This document shows positions 8,614 to 19,208 of a DNA stretch of 64,000 nt, one piece after another. This stretch comes from Methylotenera mobilis 13 (GTDB taxonomy: Bacteria > Pseudomonadota > Gammaproteobacteria > Burkholderiales > Methylophilaceae). Location: assembly GCF_000384255.1 (NCBI RefSeq), contig NZ_KB913035.1, positions 1,153,362 through 1,217,361 on the forward strand, in the 5' to 3' direction. The notes below the pieces were generated by a model, which was not told the origin of the DNA, made no database searches, and saw nothing but the letters and a program-made list of their open reading frames with translations. Each line of letters opens with the position of its first letter. Position 1 is the stretch's first letter. A program made the position numbers and the translations under genes.

Positions 8614-9702
8614 CTATGTATTTTGGATCACGATGTTAGGGAACTTTCCACTGTGGTCTAAACTTGAGTTTGCGATTTTAATCGCGGCCTTGCGTGCAAT
8701 TTCCTTGTAGATATTAGCCACTTTAGAGTCCGGATTTGCAATGACAGTTGGTTTTCCGCTATCAGCTTGCATACGGATATCAATATCCAATGGTAATGCG
8801 CCTAATAAATCTACGTTGTAGTCTTTTGCCATCAACTCACCACCGCCAGCACCAAAGATATGCTCTTCGTGACCACAGTTAGAGCAGATGTGTGTGCTCA
8901 TGTTTTCAACAATGCCTAAAATAGGAATACTGACTTTCTCAAACATTTTAAGGCCTTTACGCGCGTCCAGTAAGGCGATGTCTTGTGGTGTTGTGACGAT
9001 GATTGCGCCTGTGACAGGTATCTTTTGTGCCAGCGTCAGTTGAATGTCGCCAGTGCCTGGTGGTAAGTCAATTACTAGGTAATCCAAGTCACGCCATTTA
9101 GTATCACGTAACAATTGCTCTAGCGCGCCTGTCACCATTGGGCCGCGCCATACCATTGGTGTGTCAGTGTCGATTAAAAAGCCGATAGACATCGCTTGTA
9201 TACCATGGGCTTCCATCGGTTCCATGCTTTTGCCGTCATGGCTTTCTGGTCGGCCGCTAATGCCTAACATTTGTGGTTGGCTTGGGCCGTAGATGTCGGC
9301 ATCGAGTAAGCCAACACTTGCGCCTTCAGCGGCTAGTGCCAACGCTAAATTGACGGAGGTAGTTGATTTTCCCACACCGCCTTTACCTGAAGCTACTGCA
9401 ATAATGTTTTTAACATTCGGTAGCAAGCTTACACCTTGTTGCGCTTTATGCGCGACGATTTTACTGCTGACATTCACGGCAACGCGGCCGATGCCTTCAA
9501 TGCCTAACAGGGCTTGTGCTACGTGATTTTGTATGTCTGTCATGACAGATTTTGCTGGGTAGCCAAGTACGATATCTAAACTGACATCATTGCCATCTAT
9601 TTTGATATTTCTTGCTGATTTACTGCTCACAAAGTCTTTGCCAGTGTTAGGGTCTATGCATAGTTTTAAGGTGCTTTGAATGAGTAGTTCTGAAATTGCC
9701 AT
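8614..9702 (-). CDS. apbC: Iron-sulfur cluster carrier Mrp/ApbC
   Basis: P-loop ATPase that binds and hands on Fe-S clusters in the cytoplasm. 362 aa. An N-terminal MIP18-like (DUF59) domain covers residues 1-90, then comes the deviant Walker A GKGGVGKSTTSVNLAL near 110, the Walker B region LDYLVIDLPPGTGD, and the cluster-binding CSNCG in the last third. It lies divergent from metG with 250 bases between, a common betaproteobacterial pairing. The function of this family is well supported; client proteins here are unknown. Confidence 0.94.
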   Translation of the reverse strand: MAISELLIQSTLKLCIDPNTGKDFVSSKSARNIKIDGNDVSLDIVLGYPAKSVMTDIQNHVAQALLGIEGIGRVAVNVSSKIVAHKAQQGVSLLPNVKNIIAVASGKGGVGKSTTSVNLALALAAEGASVGLLDADIYGPSQPQMLGISGRPESHDGKSMEPMEAHGIQAMSIGFLIDTDTPMVWRGPMVTGALEQLLRDTKWRDLDYLVIDLPPGTGDIQLTLAQKIPVTGAIIVTTPQDIALLDARKGLKMFEKVSIPILGIVENMSTHICSNCGHEEHIFGAGGGELMAKDYNVDLLGALPLDIDIRMQADSGKPTVIANPDSKVANIYKEIARKAAIKIANSSLDHSGKFPNIVIQNT

Positions 9703-9952
9703 GTTGTAAATTCCTGATTTAATCTTGATTTAATATGGGGTAGCGCTACAAGTCTTGATAACTTGAGTAAATTAATGGGTTATTTTAACTGATTGTGGTG
9801 TTGCCTTGTATGTTTTGCATCAAACTTTTGCATAAACTGTATACCAATATTGGTTAATTTCATTTGCATTCTTAAAAACAGTAATCATTGCTGTGTGAAC
9901 GATGCGGCATTTGTTAGAATGTGGTTTTTAGCTCAATAGATTCATTTATCTC

Positions 9953-12025
9953 ATGGCAACAGCAAATAATCCTCGTAAAATTCTTGTTACTTCAGCACTT
10001 CCGTACGCTAATGGCAGTATTCATTTAGGCCATTTAGTGGAATACATCCAAACTGATATTTGGGTGCGTTTTCATAAAATGCAAGGTCATCAAGTGCATT
10101 ATGTCTGTGCAGATGACACACACGGTACGCCAATCATGCTGCGTGCTGAAAAAGAAGGCATTACACCTGAAACATTGATTGCTAATGTACATAAAGAGCA
10201 TTCAGCAGATTTTTCAGAATTCTTAGTGCAGTTTGATAACTACTATTCTACAAATGCTCCTGAGAACAAGGAGCTTTCTCAAAGTATTTATAAGAAGTTA
10301 AAAGCTGCGGGCAAGATTTCAACCAAAACCATTGAGCAGTTTTATGACCCTGTCAAAAACATGTTCTTACCAGATCGCTTTATTAAAGGTGAGTGTCCTA
10401 AATGCCATGCTAAAGACCAATATGGAGATAGCTGCGAAGTTTGTGGCGCAACTTATAATCCGACAGAGTTGATTAATGCATATTCTGCAGTTTCTGGCGC
10501 TGCACCAGTGCGCAAAGAGACTGAGCATTATTTCTTTAAATTATCTGAGTGTGAGCTGTTCTTAAAAGATTGGACGCGTTCAGGCACATTGCAAGGTGAA
10601 GCTGCTAACAAGATGGGCGAGTGGTTTGAAAATGGCCTGAACGATTGGGATATTTCACGCGATGCGCCTTACTTTGGTTTCGAAATCCCTGATGCGCCAG
10701 GTAAATACTTTTACGTATGGCTAGATGCGCCAATTGGTTACATGGCTAGCTTTAAAAAGCTGTGCGCTGATAAAGGCCTAGACTTTGATGAATACTGGGA
10801 GAAGGATAGTCAGACTGAGCTTTATCATTTTATCGGTAAAGATATTCTGTATTTCCATGCTTTGTTCTGGCCTGCCACATTAGAGTTTAGTGGTCACCGC
10901 AAACCTACACAAATCTTTGCACATGGTTTCTTAACCGTGAATGGCGAAAAAATGAGCAAGTCACGCGGTACATTTATTACTGCACGTAGCTATTTAGATC
11001 ATATTAAAAATCCAGAATATTTACGCTATTACTATGCGGCTAAATTAAACAGTACGATGGAAGATATCGACCTGAGTTTAGAAGATTTTGTGGCGCGCGT
11101 GAATAGTGATTTGGTTGGAAAGTACATCAATATCGCAAGTAGAACCGCTGGCTTTATTAATAAGCGTTTTGAAGGCCTATTAAATCCATCTGCCAATAAC
11201 GCTGTGGTGTCAGAAATTAAAGCATCGGCTAATGTCATTGCTGAGAGTTATGCAGCGCGTGAGTACGGTAAAGCATTGCGTGAAATTATGCGTTTGGCTG
11301 ATCTTGCCAATGGTTTTGTTGCGGATAAAGCGCCGTGGGTGATGGCAAAGCAAGAAGGTCAAGATGCAGCTTTACAAGAGGTATGTTCAGATGCTTTGGA
11401 AATGTTCCGTTTATTAACATTGTATTTAAAACCAGTGTTACCAAAATTGGCTGGTGAAATTGAGCAGTTCTTAAATATAGCGCCACTTAGCTGGGATGCT
11501 GTTGCTACTTCATTATTATCGCAACATCGTATCAATGCTTATGAACATTTGATTACCCGTGTTGATGGTAAGCAAATTGAAGCGATGACTGAGGCGAATA
11601 AAGAGAATTTACAAGCAACGCCAACACCCGCGCCACATTCTCAACAGCGCCATGCAGAGCATCAGCAAGCAGCGAGTGCAGAGTTGGCTGAAGCTGAATA
11701 TATTAGTATTGATGATTTTACTAAAGTAGATTTGCGCATTGCAAAAATCGTCAATGCAGAGCATGTAGAAGGCGCAGAGAAATTGCTTAAGCTTTCTTTA
11801 GACATTGGTGAAGATAAGCCACGTCAAGTGTTTGCCGGTATCAAGTCTGCTTATGATCCAGCGACTTTAATCGGCCGCTTGACAGTGATGGTCGCCAATT
11901 TAGCGCCAAGAAAAATGAAGTTTGGCATGAGTGAAGGCATGGTACTTGCTGCAAGTGATGAGCGCGGCGGCCCGTTTATTCTGAGCCCAGATGTAGGTGC
12001 GGCGGCAGGGATGAAAGTGAAATAA
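9953..12025 (+). CDS. metG: Methionyl-tRNA synthetase
   Basis: Charges tRNA-Met. 690 aa, the long form. HIGH-type motif in [14 protein letters not shown] near residue 18, the zinc knuckle [18 protein letters not shown] near 145-162, KMSKS in [12 protein letters not shown] near 335, and a C-terminal EMAP/Trbp111-like tRNA-binding domain ([15 protein letters not shown] onward, about 585-690) joined by an Ala/Gln/His-rich linker. It is followed directly by a strong terminator. The upstream region 9703-9952 holds a 12-bp palindrome (ACCAATATTGGT, 9843-9854) of unknown role. Confidence 0.98.
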   Translation: MATANNPRKILVTSALPYANGSIHLGHLVEYIQTDIWVRFHKMQGHQVHYVCADDTHGTPIMLRAEKEGITPETLIANVHKEHSADFSEFLVQFDNYYSTNAPENKELSQSIYKKLKAAGKISTKTIEQFYDPVKNMFLPDRFIKGECPKCHAKDQYGDSCEVCGATYNPTELINAYSAVSGAAPVRKETEHYFFKLSECELFLKDWTRSGTLQGEAANKMGEWFENGLNDWDISRDAPYFGFEIPDAPGKYFYVWLDAPIGYMASFKKLCADKGLDFDEYWEKDSQTELYHFIGKDILYFHALFWPATLEFSGHRKPTQIFAHGFLTVNGEKMSKSRGTFITARSYLDHIKNPEYLRYYYAAKLNSTMEDIDLSLEDFVARVNSDLVGKYINIASRTAGFINKRFEGLLNPSANNAVVSEIKASANVIAESYAAREYGKALREIMRLADLANGFVADKAPWVMAKQEGQDAALQEVCSDALEMFRLLTLYLKPVLPKLAGEIEQFLNIAPLSWDAVATSLLSQHRINAYEHLITRVDGKQIEAMTEANKENLQATPTPAPHSQQRHAEHQQAASAELAEAEYISIDDFTKVDLRIAKIVNAEHVEGAEKLLKLSLDIGEDKPRQVFAGIKSAYDPATLIGRLTVMVANLAPRKMKFGMSEGMVLAASDERGGPFILSPDVGAAAGMKVK

Positions 12026-12034
12026 GTAAAACAT

Positions 12035-12066
12035 AAACAAAAGCCCGCATAAGCGGGCTTTTGTTT
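12035..12066. terminator. Bidirectional terminator metG / comEA-like
   Basis: Perfect 14-bp stem: arms 12035-12048 and 12053-12066, core AAGCCCGC/GCGGGCTT, loop ATAA. The outer A- and T-rich arms give T runs on both strands. It sits between convergent genes. Confidence 0.9.
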
Positions 12067-12079
12067 TATTGCAGCGCAT

Positions 12080-12463
12080 TTATTTGATATTGACCGTAGC
12101 GTTAGGCTCTTTGGCTGGGCGATCTGCTTTAATCGATTTTACGATGAGAAGCTTGTTTGATGCGGATGCTTGAGTGGGGCTGGTTTTCGTATTTTTGGTT
12201 AATTTTCTATCATTAGACACGAATAGTTGTTTTTTAAGTTTGGTAACGGTTGCCTCGCCAATACCGTGCACATTATCTAGCTGATTGATCGTTTTGAAAT
12301 CACCATGCTGCTTACGGTAGTCCATAATGGCTTTTGCTTTGACTGGGCCAATCCCTTTTATCTGTTCAAGCTCTGCTTGTGTTGCCGTATTGAGATTAAT
12401 GGCCGCAAATGCTGCCAGATTAAAGTTTAGCAACAGAAATAAAGCGAGCAGAAAAGTTTTCAT
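12080..12463 (-). CDS. ComEA-like helix-hairpin-helix exported protein
   Basis: 127 aa. Residues 1-20 are a signal peptide (MKTFLLALFLLLNFNLAAFA), then a ComEA-type helix-hairpin-helix pair: INLNTATQAELEQIKGIG and a second hairpin with VHGIGEATVTKL, ending about residue 80. The last 45 residues are Lys/Ser/Thr-rich and look disordered. ComEA proteins bind DNA in the periplasm during uptake; a role in natural transformation fits the pilin and pilU genes elsewhere in the window but is inference. It starts nine bases after pyrF and is probably cotranscribed with it. Confidence 0.85.
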   Translation of the reverse strand: MKTFLLALFLLLNFNLAAFAAINLNTATQAELEQIKGIGPVKAKAIMDYRKQHGDFKTINQLDNVHGIGEATVTKLKKQLFVSNDRKLTKNTKTSPTQASASNKLLIVKSIKADRPAKEPNATVNIK

Positions 12464-12472
12464 AGTTTGGTG

Positions 12473-13201
12473 TTAGCTAACTGTTTTGCACTCTTGATGG
12501 ATTGCTTCTAAGGCGGCTAGCGGGTTGGCTGCTTTGGTAATAGGGCGACCTATGACTAAGTAGCTTGAGCCAAGCTTTAACGCGTCAGCTGGTGTTACGA
12601 TGCGTGACTGGTCATCTTTGCTTGCATTTGCAGGGCGAATGCCAGGAGTCACTAAACAAAAATCCTGACCTAATTTCGCTCTTAATATTTCAGCTTCGAG
12701 TGCAGAGCAAACCACACCATCAAGGCCAGCCTGTTGTGTCAGTGTCGCTAAGTTCAATACATGTGTTGCTAAGTCGGTTTGAATGCCGACTTGACTTAAC
12801 GCTTGCTGGTTCATGCTAGTGAGCACCGTCACCGCAATCAGTAAGGGCTTGTTTGGCGTGTTATTCACAGCCTGTTTAGCTGCTTGCATCATTTCCATGC
12901 CGCCACTTGCATGCACGTTCAGCATCCATACCCCTAAATTACTTGCTGCGGTACAGGCTTTAGCGACGGTATTAGGAATGTCGTGGAATTTTAGATCTAA
13001 AAATACACCGAAATTTGAGCGAGCTAAGGTCTCAACAAATTGCGGACCTGCACTCGTAAATAACTCTTTGCCTACTTTTAATCTGCAAAGCGCAGGGTCT
13101 AATTGCTCAACAAGTGTGAGTGCGCTTGCACTATCAGCGTAATCTAGTGCGACGATGATTTTTGGGTCAGGTTGTTTGGGTGAGTTTAGTGATGTAGTCA
13201 T
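12473..13201 (-). CDS. pyrF: Orotidine 5'-phosphate decarboxylase
   Basis: Last step of UMP synthesis. The start is [22 protein letters not shown] at 13201, 16 bases after lapB; a longer frame overlapping lapB is rejected. 242 aa. TIM barrel with the catalytic Lys/Asp motif in [16 protein letters not shown], and the phosphate-binding C-terminal VTPGIRP and LVIGRPIT. Downstream of lapB, as commonly seen in betaproteobacteria. Confidence 0.96.
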   Translation of the reverse strand: MTTSLNSPKQPDPKIIVALDYADSASALTLVEQLDPALCRLKVGKELFTSAGPQFVETLARSNFGVFLDLKFHDIPNTVAKACTAASNLGVWMLNVHASGGMEMMQAAKQAVNNTPNKPLLIAVTVLTSMNQQALSQVGIQTDLATHVLNLATLTQQAGLDGVVCSALEAEILRAKLGQDFCLVTPGIRPANASKDDQSRIVTPADALKLGSSYLVIGRPITKAANPLAALEAIHQECKTVS

Positions 13202-13217
13202 GGTGTGAGTAGATTTA

Positions 13218-14390
13218 TTAAATGGCAGTCGGTTCTGATGGGAGCGCTTCCCACGCGTTGCAAGCTGGGCACTGCCAGTGATGGTATTTAGCTTTAAAGC
13301 CGCATTGTCCGCAATGGTAAGCGGTTTTGTTGCCAATTGCATGGCGTACTGCCTGTTGCATGAGTTGCGTGTCTTGAAGGGTGCTAAGCTCTGGTTGATT
13401 GTTCTCAACAATAGCTCGCGCCTGTAGTAGTAAATCCAATGTGTTTAAGCTAGGCATTTTGATCAGTTCAGTACGTGCCAGTCTAGCGGCGTTTTCAGCA
13501 CCTTCTTCTACTAAGGTAGCTTCATACAATACGTTGAGTAATGAACTGAGTTGGTATGTTTGTAAGTAAGTGCTTAATAAAGCAAGGCCTTCTGATGTTG
13601 CATTTAAAGCGCGGTAACTTGTCAGTAGTTTCGGTGCGATAAGACCTAAATATTCTGGTTGCTGAAACTCTACGCGCTTCCAGGTAGAGATTGCAGCTTT
13701 ATGCTCACCAGCTTCAGCTTCTAAGTCTCCTAGCAGTACATTCGCCCGCACGCAATTCTTATTAGCACTCAGGGCTAAGTCCAGTTCAAATCTTGCGCTA
13801 TGTGTGTCATTAGCGAGCTTGGATTTAACTGCCATTTCGCAATAGTAGTGTGAGATTTCAACACGGAATGGCACGCCTGAAAGACGCTCTAGTTCTGTTG
13901 CAGCCTTGATTGCACGTTCCCACTCACGTTCACGTACATAAATTTCAAGTAAAGCGCGAAGTGCTGGTTGGCGATAGCGGTCATCGTCCAATGTTTCAAA
14001 AAGCTCTTCAGCTCGGTCAAGTAAGCCAGCTTTCAGATAATCTTGTGCGAGCTCTGCTGTTACGGCAAGTTTTTGTTGTGGTTCTAGTTCTTTTTTCGAG
14101 AGTAAGTTCAGGTGTAAATGAATAGCGCGATCTACCTCACCGCGTCTTCTGAACAAGCTACCTAATGCAAAATGTAGCTCGAGCGAATCTGTATTGGCTT
14201 GCACAGCCTCTGAAAAAGCTTCAATTGCTTTATCGTGCTGATTGGTGATGAGGAAATTAAGGCCTTTAAAGTAGGCGGCGGGCAGGGCAGTTGATTCAGC
14301 TAAGAGTTGTTTAAGGTCAACGCGAGCGGCTATCCAGCCTAAGCTAAAGAATAAAGGTAATGCTAATAGCCACCAAAACTCGAATTCCAT
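13218..14390 (-). CDS. lapB: Lipopolysaccharide assembly protein B
   Basis: Inner-membrane-anchored TPR protein that couples LPS synthesis to export and controls LpxC degradation with FtsH (known for E. coli LapB/YciM). 390 aa. One N-terminal membrane helix ([20 protein letters not shown]), TPR units over about residues 35-330, and a C-terminal rubredoxin-like knuckle [20 protein letters not shown]. It follows ihfB, as in other proteobacteria, but lapA, which usually sits between them, is absent here. Confidence 0.93.
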   Translation of the reverse strand: MEFEFWWLLALPLFFSLGWIAARVDLKQLLAESTALPAAYFKGLNFLITNQHDKAIEAFSEAVQANTDSLELHFALGSLFRRRGEVDRAIHLHLNLLSKKELEPQQKLAVTAELAQDYLKAGLLDRAEELFETLDDDRYRQPALRALLEIYVREREWERAIKAATELERLSGVPFRVEISHYYCEMAVKSKLANDTHSARFELDLALSANKNCVRANVLLGDLEAEAGEHKAAISTWKRVEFQQPEYLGLIAPKLLTSYRALNATSEGLALLSTYLQTYQLSSLLNVLYEATLVEEGAENAARLARTELIKMPSLNTLDLLLQARAIVENNQPELSTLQDTQLMQQAVRHAIGNKTAYHCGQCGFKAKYHHWQCPACNAWEALPSEPTAI

Positions 14391-14527
14391 TTTATTCTAC
14401 TTTATTAATTGATTAAGGATGTTGCGTTAAATGTGAGTGCTTAATACATATAGCATGCGACATTTAAGTCTGATTAAGAGGTTTAATCTAGCGTTAGCGT
14501 TATTTTACCTTAATTGTATATCCCATC

Positions 14528-14560
14528 ATAAAAAAAACGGCAACCAAATGGTTGCCGTTT
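14528..14560 (-). terminator. Rho-independent terminator after ihfB
   Basis: Stem AAACGGCAACC (14535-14545) with GGTTGCCGTTT (14550-14560), loop AAAT; on the minus strand a run of T follows (complement of A 14530-14537). It ends the cmk/rpsA/ihfB transcription unit, so lapB-pyrF needs its own promoter in 14391-14527. Confidence 0.88.
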
Positions 14561-14583
14561 AGACTGGAACTTAAAAGCAAATG

Positions 14584-14865
14584 CTAGCTTAAATCCACAC
14601 GTTCACGTAATTCTTTACCAGCTTTAAAGTGAGGTACATGTTTCTCAGGTACCTCAACTTTGCTACCAGTTTTTGGGTTGCGACCCAAACGTGGTGGACG
14701 GTAATTTAAGCTAAAGCTGCCAAAGCCTCTTATTTCAATGCGTTCGCCTGTCGCTAGGTTGTCAGACATTGCGTCTAAGATTGCCTTCACTGAAAGCTCT
14801 GCATCTTTCATCACTAATTGCGGAAAACGTTCTGCAAGTAGTGTGATTAGCTCAGATTTTGTCAT
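14584..14865 (-). CDS. ihfB: Integration host factor subunit beta
   Basis: DNA-bending HU-family subunit that pairs with IhfA. 93 aa, normal. [15 protein letters not shown] start, the beta-arm region [26 protein letters not shown] with the DNA-intercalating proline, and a short C-terminal helix. 41 bases downstream of rpsA on the same strand, the classic arrangement. Confidence 0.97.
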   Translation of the reverse strand: MTKSELITLLAERFPQLVMKDAELSVKAILDAMSDNLATGERIEIRGFGSFSLNYRPPRLGRNPKTGSKVEVPEKHVPHFKAGKELRERVDLS

Positions 14866-14906
14866 GCTTATATGCCTTTTTTCTTGATACTAAAATAACG
14901 GGCTAA

Positions 14907-16409
14907 TTATTTCTTGCTGTCTAACTTAGCTTTTAACAATGCGCCTAAGTTAGTTGTACCAGCAGCAGCACCGTCATCAGGCATTGGAGCAGGTTCTTTT
15001 GTTTTAGCAGATTTAGCTTTAGGTTTAGCATCTGATTTTTCTTCAGAAGTTGCGCCTGAAGGATCAGCAGACAATTGTTTAACGCCTAAAGAAATGCGCT
15101 CTTTTTCAACGTCGATTGCCAAGATCACAGCTTGCAACTCGTCACCTTTTTTGAAGTTACGGATTGCTTCTTCGCCAGTTTGAGTCCATGATAAATCTGA
15201 CAAGTGAACTAAACCATCAATGCCACCTGGCAAGCCAATGAACACGCCGAAGTCAGTGATAGATTTGATTTGGCCTGAAACTTTGTCGCCTTTAGCGTGA
15301 GTTGCAGAGAAGTCATCCCAAGGGTTAGCTTGGCATTGTTTCATACCTAAAGATAAACGACGACGAGCTTCGTCGATTTCAAGAATCATTACTTCAACTT
15401 CGTCGCCTAATTGAGCGATTTTGCCTGGGTGAATATTTTTGTTTGTCCAGTCCATTTCTGAAACGTGAACTAAACCTTCGATACCTGGTTCGATTTCAAC
15501 GAATGCACCGTAGTCAGTCAAGTTAGACACTTTACCGAACAAGCGTGTGCTTACTGGGTAGCGGCGTGTTAATGCAACCCATGGGTCGTCGCCTAATTGT
15601 TTGATACCTAATGAAACACGGTTTTTCTCTTGATCGAATTTCAATACTTTAGCTTCAACTTCTTCACCTACTGTTAATACTTCAGATGGGTGTTTTACAC
15701 GACGCCATGCCAAGTCAGTAATATGTAGCAAGCCATCGATGCCACCTAAGTCTACGAACGCGCCGTAGTCAGTAATATTTTTAACGATACCTTTAACAAC
15801 AGCACCTTCAGCCAATGTACCTAGTAAAGCTTCGCGGTCAGCACCAGCAGAAACTTCCATGACAGCGCGGCGTGAAACAACGATGTTGTTACGTTTACGG
15901 TCTAGTTTGATCACTTTCAAATCACATTCTTTGTTTTCGAATGGAGTAGTGTCTTTTACTGGACGTACGTCAACTAATGAACCTGGTAAGAATGCCATGA
16001 TGCCGTTTACAGATACGCGTAAACCGCCTTTAACTTTACCGCTTACGAAACCTTTAATGATGCGGCCTTCGTTCATTGCATCTTCTAGGTCTAACCATGT
16101 TTCCATGCGTTTAGCTTTTTCGCGTGAAAGAACAGTTGAACCGAAGCCGTCTTCTAGCTTCTCAATTGCTACTTTAACAAAGTCGCCCACTTGAACTTCA
16201 AGTTCACCTTGAGCATTACGGAATTCATCAGCGTTGATTACGCTTTCAGATTTAAGACCTGCGTTAACGATCACATGATCATTATCAACAGAAACAACTT
16301 CAGCAGTGATCACTTCGCCAGAACGCATTTCTTGGCGAGCTAAGCTTTCTTCGAAAAGCGCAGCAAAAGATTCCATAGATGAAGCAGTAGAATTAGAAGT
16401 AGAAGCCAT
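14907..16409 (-). CDS. rpsA: 30S ribosomal protein S1, five-domain form
   Basis: Binds mRNA leaders and helps load them on the 30S subunit. 500 aa with five S1 domains at about 31-97, 115-183, 202-272, 287-358 and 374-446. The tail 447-500 is Lys/Ala/Pro-rich ([18 protein letters not shown]) and ends in [10 protein letters not shown]. The E. coli protein and most betaproteobacterial versions I recall have about 557-570 residues and six domains, so the sixth is missing and replaced by a low-complexity tail. The stop and the intact downstream ihfB argue against a local frameshift. A weak TAGGTAA ribosome-binding site and a leader hairpin precede the start. Confidence 0.96.
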   Translation of the reverse strand: MASTSNSTASSMESFAALFEESLARQEMRSGEVITAEVVSVDNDHVIVNAGLKSESVINADEFRNAQGELEVQVGDFVKVAIEKLEDGFGSTVLSREKAKRMETWLDLEDAMNEGRIIKGFVSGKVKGGLRVSVNGIMAFLPGSLVDVRPVKDTTPFENKECDLKVIKLDRKRNNIVVSRRAVMEVSAGADREALLGTLAEGAVVKGIVKNITDYGAFVDLGGIDGLLHITDLAWRRVKHPSEVLTVGEEVEAKVLKFDQEKNRVSLGIKQLGDDPWVALTRRYPVSTRLFGKVSNLTDYGAFVEIEPGIEGLVHVSEMDWTNKNIHPGKIAQLGDEVEVMILEIDEARRRLSLGMKQCQANPWDDFSATHAKGDKVSGQIKSITDFGVFIGLPGGIDGLVHLSDLSWTQTGEEAIRNFKKGDELQAVILAIDVEKERISLGVKQLSADPSGATSEEKSDAKPKAKSAKTKEPAPMPDDGAAAGTTNLGALLKAKLDSKK

Positions 16410-16730
16410 TAATTAAAATTACCTAAAATATCCCACCTAGCAGTGGGGTAGTTAAAAAGCTACGAATCGGTGCGATGCGTAGGACGATACCGAGTTTTAG
16501 AAACCCAAAGATGGAATTATAACTAAAACATTGAAAAATAAAAGACTATTTACAAATTTTTGCTAATAATTTTGATATAAATAATACTTTTTAAGTACTA
16601 TTTTTGGCGAAATCAAGATGTTGCAATGTAAACTTGATTCTATTTCGAAATATGAATAGTTTTAAGTTTAATCTGGATAGCCTTAAGTTTTAAGTCAGAT
16701 TCTCTAAACTTAAGGTTAGATATGCTGTTT
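16410..16730 (-). promoter_or_regulatory. rpsA promoter and leader (321-base gap)
   Basis: AT-rich gap between cmk and rpsA. On the minus strand TATAAT (16521-16516) is a good -10, giving a leader of about 100 bases; no clear -35 is seen. A CCCAC/GTGGG hairpin (16432-16447) lies about 25-35 bases before the rpsA ATG. In E. coli the rpsA leader folds into hairpins used for self-control by S1; a similar role here is inference. A near palindrome CTAAACTTAAGGTTAG sits at 16704-16719 next to the cmk stop. No gene was found in the gap. Confidence 0.5.
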
Positions 16731-17426
16731 TTAGCTAGTTTTAACGTTCTTATAGGCATTTAAAACAGTATTAACGGCGTCTGTGATCCCTAGGTTGTCA
16801 GTTTCCAGCAATATTGCATTTTCTGCCATCACTAAGGGAGCACTGGCTCGGCCTTTGTCTCTTGCATCGCGTTCTTGTAAGTCTTGCAAAATATTTTCAT
16901 AGTTAGCTGGCTGATTTTTGCCTAGCAGTTGCTTGTAGCGACGTTCTGCTCTAATTTCAGTTGATGCGGTAAGAAATATTTTGAGTGGTGCAAATGGGAA
17001 AATCACTGTACCCATGTCACGGCCATCAGCAACTAAGCCGGGAGCTTGATGAAAGCTATGCTGTAAGTCAACTAAGGCAGCTCTTACTGATGCATGTACT
17101 GCAACTTGTGAAGCACCTTTACCCATCAATTCTGTGCGAATCTCATTTGAAATGTCATGATCGTTTAAGAGTATCTGATCGTTTTTGAATTTGATATTGA
17201 GTGTTTTTGCACATTCAGCAACGGCGTTGGCATCATTCCACGCAATGTTATTTTGTTGCGCAGCAAAAGCAACAACGCGATATAGCGCACCTGAATCTAA
17301 ATAGGCAAATCCAAGTTTATCTGCAACCAATTGTGCGACGGTACCTTTACCTGAAGCGGATGGACCATCGATGGTAATGACTGGGATGTGTTGCGCTGGT
17401 GTTGTGTTCACTTGCATTTTATTCAT
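16731..17426 (-). CDS. cmk: Cytidylate kinase
   Basis: Phosphorylates CMP and dCMP. 231 aa. Walker A in ITIDGPSASGKGTVAQ near residue 17, the CMP-binding LDSGALYRV, and VADGRDMGTVIFP and RRYKQL of the lid region. A second ATG three codons in is possible; no strong ribosome-binding site separates them. Upstream of rpsA as in most proteobacteria, but separated from aroA by a gene on the other strand. Confidence 0.96.
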   Translation of the reverse strand: MNKMQVNTTPAQHIPVITIDGPSASGKGTVAQLVADKLGFAYLDSGALYRVVAFAAQQNNIAWNDANAVAECAKTLNIKFKNDQILLNDHDISNEIRTELMGKGASQVAVHASVRAALVDLQHSFHQAPGLVADGRDMGTVIFPFAPLKIFLTASTEIRAERRYKQLLGKNQPANYENILQDLQERDARDKGRASAPLVMAENAILLETDNLGITDAVNTVLNAYKNVKTS

Positions 17427-17525
17427 TTGTAAAATTTATCGTAGCGTTAATAACAATCAATTAGATTTAATTGTTGCTTGGGTGGATGATAGTCTCATTG
17501 CAATTAGTAATTTCTGGAGAGCAAC

Positions 17526-17750
17526 ATGGCTAAAACATTTTCATTTGCGATTTTACACTTTACCGTCGCATTTACGGTAGGTTATTTATTGACAGGTAGC
17601 GCTATGGTAGGCGGTATGCTCGCTGTGATTGAGCCTGCTTGTAACACGGTGGTATTTCACTTTCATGAAAAAGCTTGGAAAAAGTTTTCTGAAGCTGATC
17701 CTAAAATGCATGCAAACGCAGTGAAGGCTGGTTGGCTTCATATTCATTAA
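17526..17750 (+). CDS. DUF2061 small membrane protein
   Basis: 74 aa with two hydrophobic segments (about 5-20 and 25-42) and a conserved NTVVFHFHEKAWKKF stretch typical of DUF2061. CTGGAGAG gives a good ribosome-binding site. Function unknown in the family. It interrupts the conserved minus-strand aroA-cmk order and has its own promoter, so it was probably inserted there. Confidence 0.85.
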   Translation: MAKTFSFAILHFTVAFTVGYLLTGSAMVGGMLAVIEPACNTVVFHFHEKAWKKFSEADPKMHANAVKAGWLHIH

Positions 17751-17806
17751 TTATGAGTAATCAATCACATTATTGCAATGAAGCCATGTTGATTTGGATG
17801 CTAGAT

Positions 17807-19087
17807 TTAAGCGATTAATTTTTTAAATTCGGCGAAATAGTTAGGGAACGTTTTAGCCACACAATTGGGGTCATTAATGGTAATAGGTACGCCACCTAAA
17901 CTCACTAGTGAAAAACACATGGCCATGCGGTGGTCGTCATAGGTGTCAATCACTGCGTTTGGAGTCAATTGTGCTGGTGGCGTGATTTTAATGTAATCAG
18001 CACCTTCTTCAACAATCGCACCTACTTTGCGTAGCTCTGTTGCCATGGCGGAAATACGGTCAGTTTCTTTAACGCGCCAGCTTGCGATATTACGTAATAT
18101 GCTAGTGCCTTTTGCAAATAAGGCCACAATTGCGAGCGTCATCGCTGCGTCTGGAATGTGGTTGCAGTCAATATCTATAGTCTTGATATTGGCTGCTTTA
18201 GTTGCAGTAATATGATTATCACCGTAGTTGATATTGCCGCCCATCAGCGCTAGTGCATCTGCAAAACGTACATCGCCTTGAATGCTGTCTTTACCTAATC
18301 CAGCTACCGTTACATTGCCTGCAATTGCACCTGCTGCCAAAAAGTATGAGGCGCTAGACGCATCGCCCTCTACAAAAATTTCTTTGGGTGAGATGTAGTG
18401 GCTGTTGGCAGGAATGATGAAACTTTGCCAGCCATTACGCTCAACTTGAACGCCAAATTTTGCCATGAGGTTGAGTGTAATCTCAATGTAAGGTTTGGAG
18501 ATTAGCTCACCTACGACTTGAATGGTGGCTTGTTGGGTAGTCAATGGTAATGCCATTAGTAGCGCGGTTAGAAACTGGCTAGATACATCACCGCGAATCT
18601 TAATCGGCTTGGATAAGTCAATTTGAGGCTGAGCAATTTTTAATGGAGGAAAGCCATCGTTGCCTAAATATTGAATATCGGCACCTGCTTGTTTTAAGGC
18701 ATCCACTAAGTCACCAATTGGGCGCTCATGCATACGCGGCACGCCAGACAGGACATAATTGCCACTACTGAAAGCTAAGGCAGCAGTCAATGGACGGAAC
18801 GCAGTACCTGCATTGCCTAAAAATAAATCTGCATTTTTGTTAGGAAAGTTGCCGCCACAACCAGTTACGCGCCATGCGTTTTCAGCAAAGTTATCTAGTT
18901 TTACGCCTAAGATTTGCAAGGCTTCTAGCATGCGTGATGTGTCGTCAGATGCCAGTAGGTCGCGTATTTCGGTAGTGCCATTAGATAGTGCCGCAAGCAG
19001 TAATGTGCGGTTAGAAATACTTTTTGAACCTGGTAGGGTAATGGTGCCTTGTGCTTGGCTGCTGGCTGCGAGTGTAAGTTGTTCCAT
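17807..19087 (-). CDS. aroA: 3-phosphoshikimate 1-carboxyvinyltransferase (EPSP synthase)
   Basis: Joins PEP and shikimate-3-phosphate in aromatic amino-acid synthesis. 426 aa. Motifs: [17 protein letters not shown] at residues 19-35, [16 protein letters not shown] near 89-104, [28 protein letters not shown], and the C-terminal [10 protein letters not shown]. The GNAGTAxRP loop is of the usual glyphosate-sensitive class I type. 104 bases downstream of tyrA, probably the same operon. Confidence 0.97.
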   Translation of the reverse strand: MEQLTLAASSQAQGTITLPGSKSISNRTLLLAALSNGTTEIRDLLASDDTSRMLEALQILGVKLDNFAENAWRVTGCGGNFPNKNADLFLGNAGTAFRPLTAALAFSSGNYVLSGVPRMHERPIGDLVDALKQAGADIQYLGNDGFPPLKIAQPQIDLSKPIKIRGDVSSQFLTALLMALPLTTQQATIQVVGELISKPYIEITLNLMAKFGVQVERNGWQSFIIPANSHYISPKEIFVEGDASSASYFLAAGAIAGNVTVAGLGKDSIQGDVRFADALALMGGNINYGDNHITATKAANIKTIDIDCNHIPDAAMTLAIVALFAKGTSILRNIASWRVKETDRISAMATELRKVGAIVEEGADYIKITPPAQLTPNAVIDTYDDHRMAMCFSLVSLGGVPITINDPNCVAKTFPNYFAEFKKLIA

Positions 19088-19157
19088 GGTTAATTCTTTA
19101 GCTTTAGGTGATTACGCATTAAGTGTGTAATTTTTGAAATTTACAGTCCTTAAAAAG

Positions 19158-19208
19158 TTATTGTTCTTTAAATTTTTTTGTTCTTTAAAAATTATTGCTC
19201 TTTAAGTT
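19158..19208. repeat. 17-bp tandem repeat at the tyrA 3' end
   Basis: Three copies of TTNTTGYTCTTTAAR start at 19158, 19175 and 19192, an exact 17-base period. The last copy (on the minus strand, the first) encodes the final residues LKEQ and stop of TyrA; the other two continue into the gap before aroA. Slippage duplication of the gene end is the simplest reading. Confidence 0.75.

Noticed and set aside
13202-13411. Longer start of pyrF overlapping lapB by about 190 bases
   Set aside because: Added residues are the lapB region in another frame; ATG 13201 gives the standard N-terminus.
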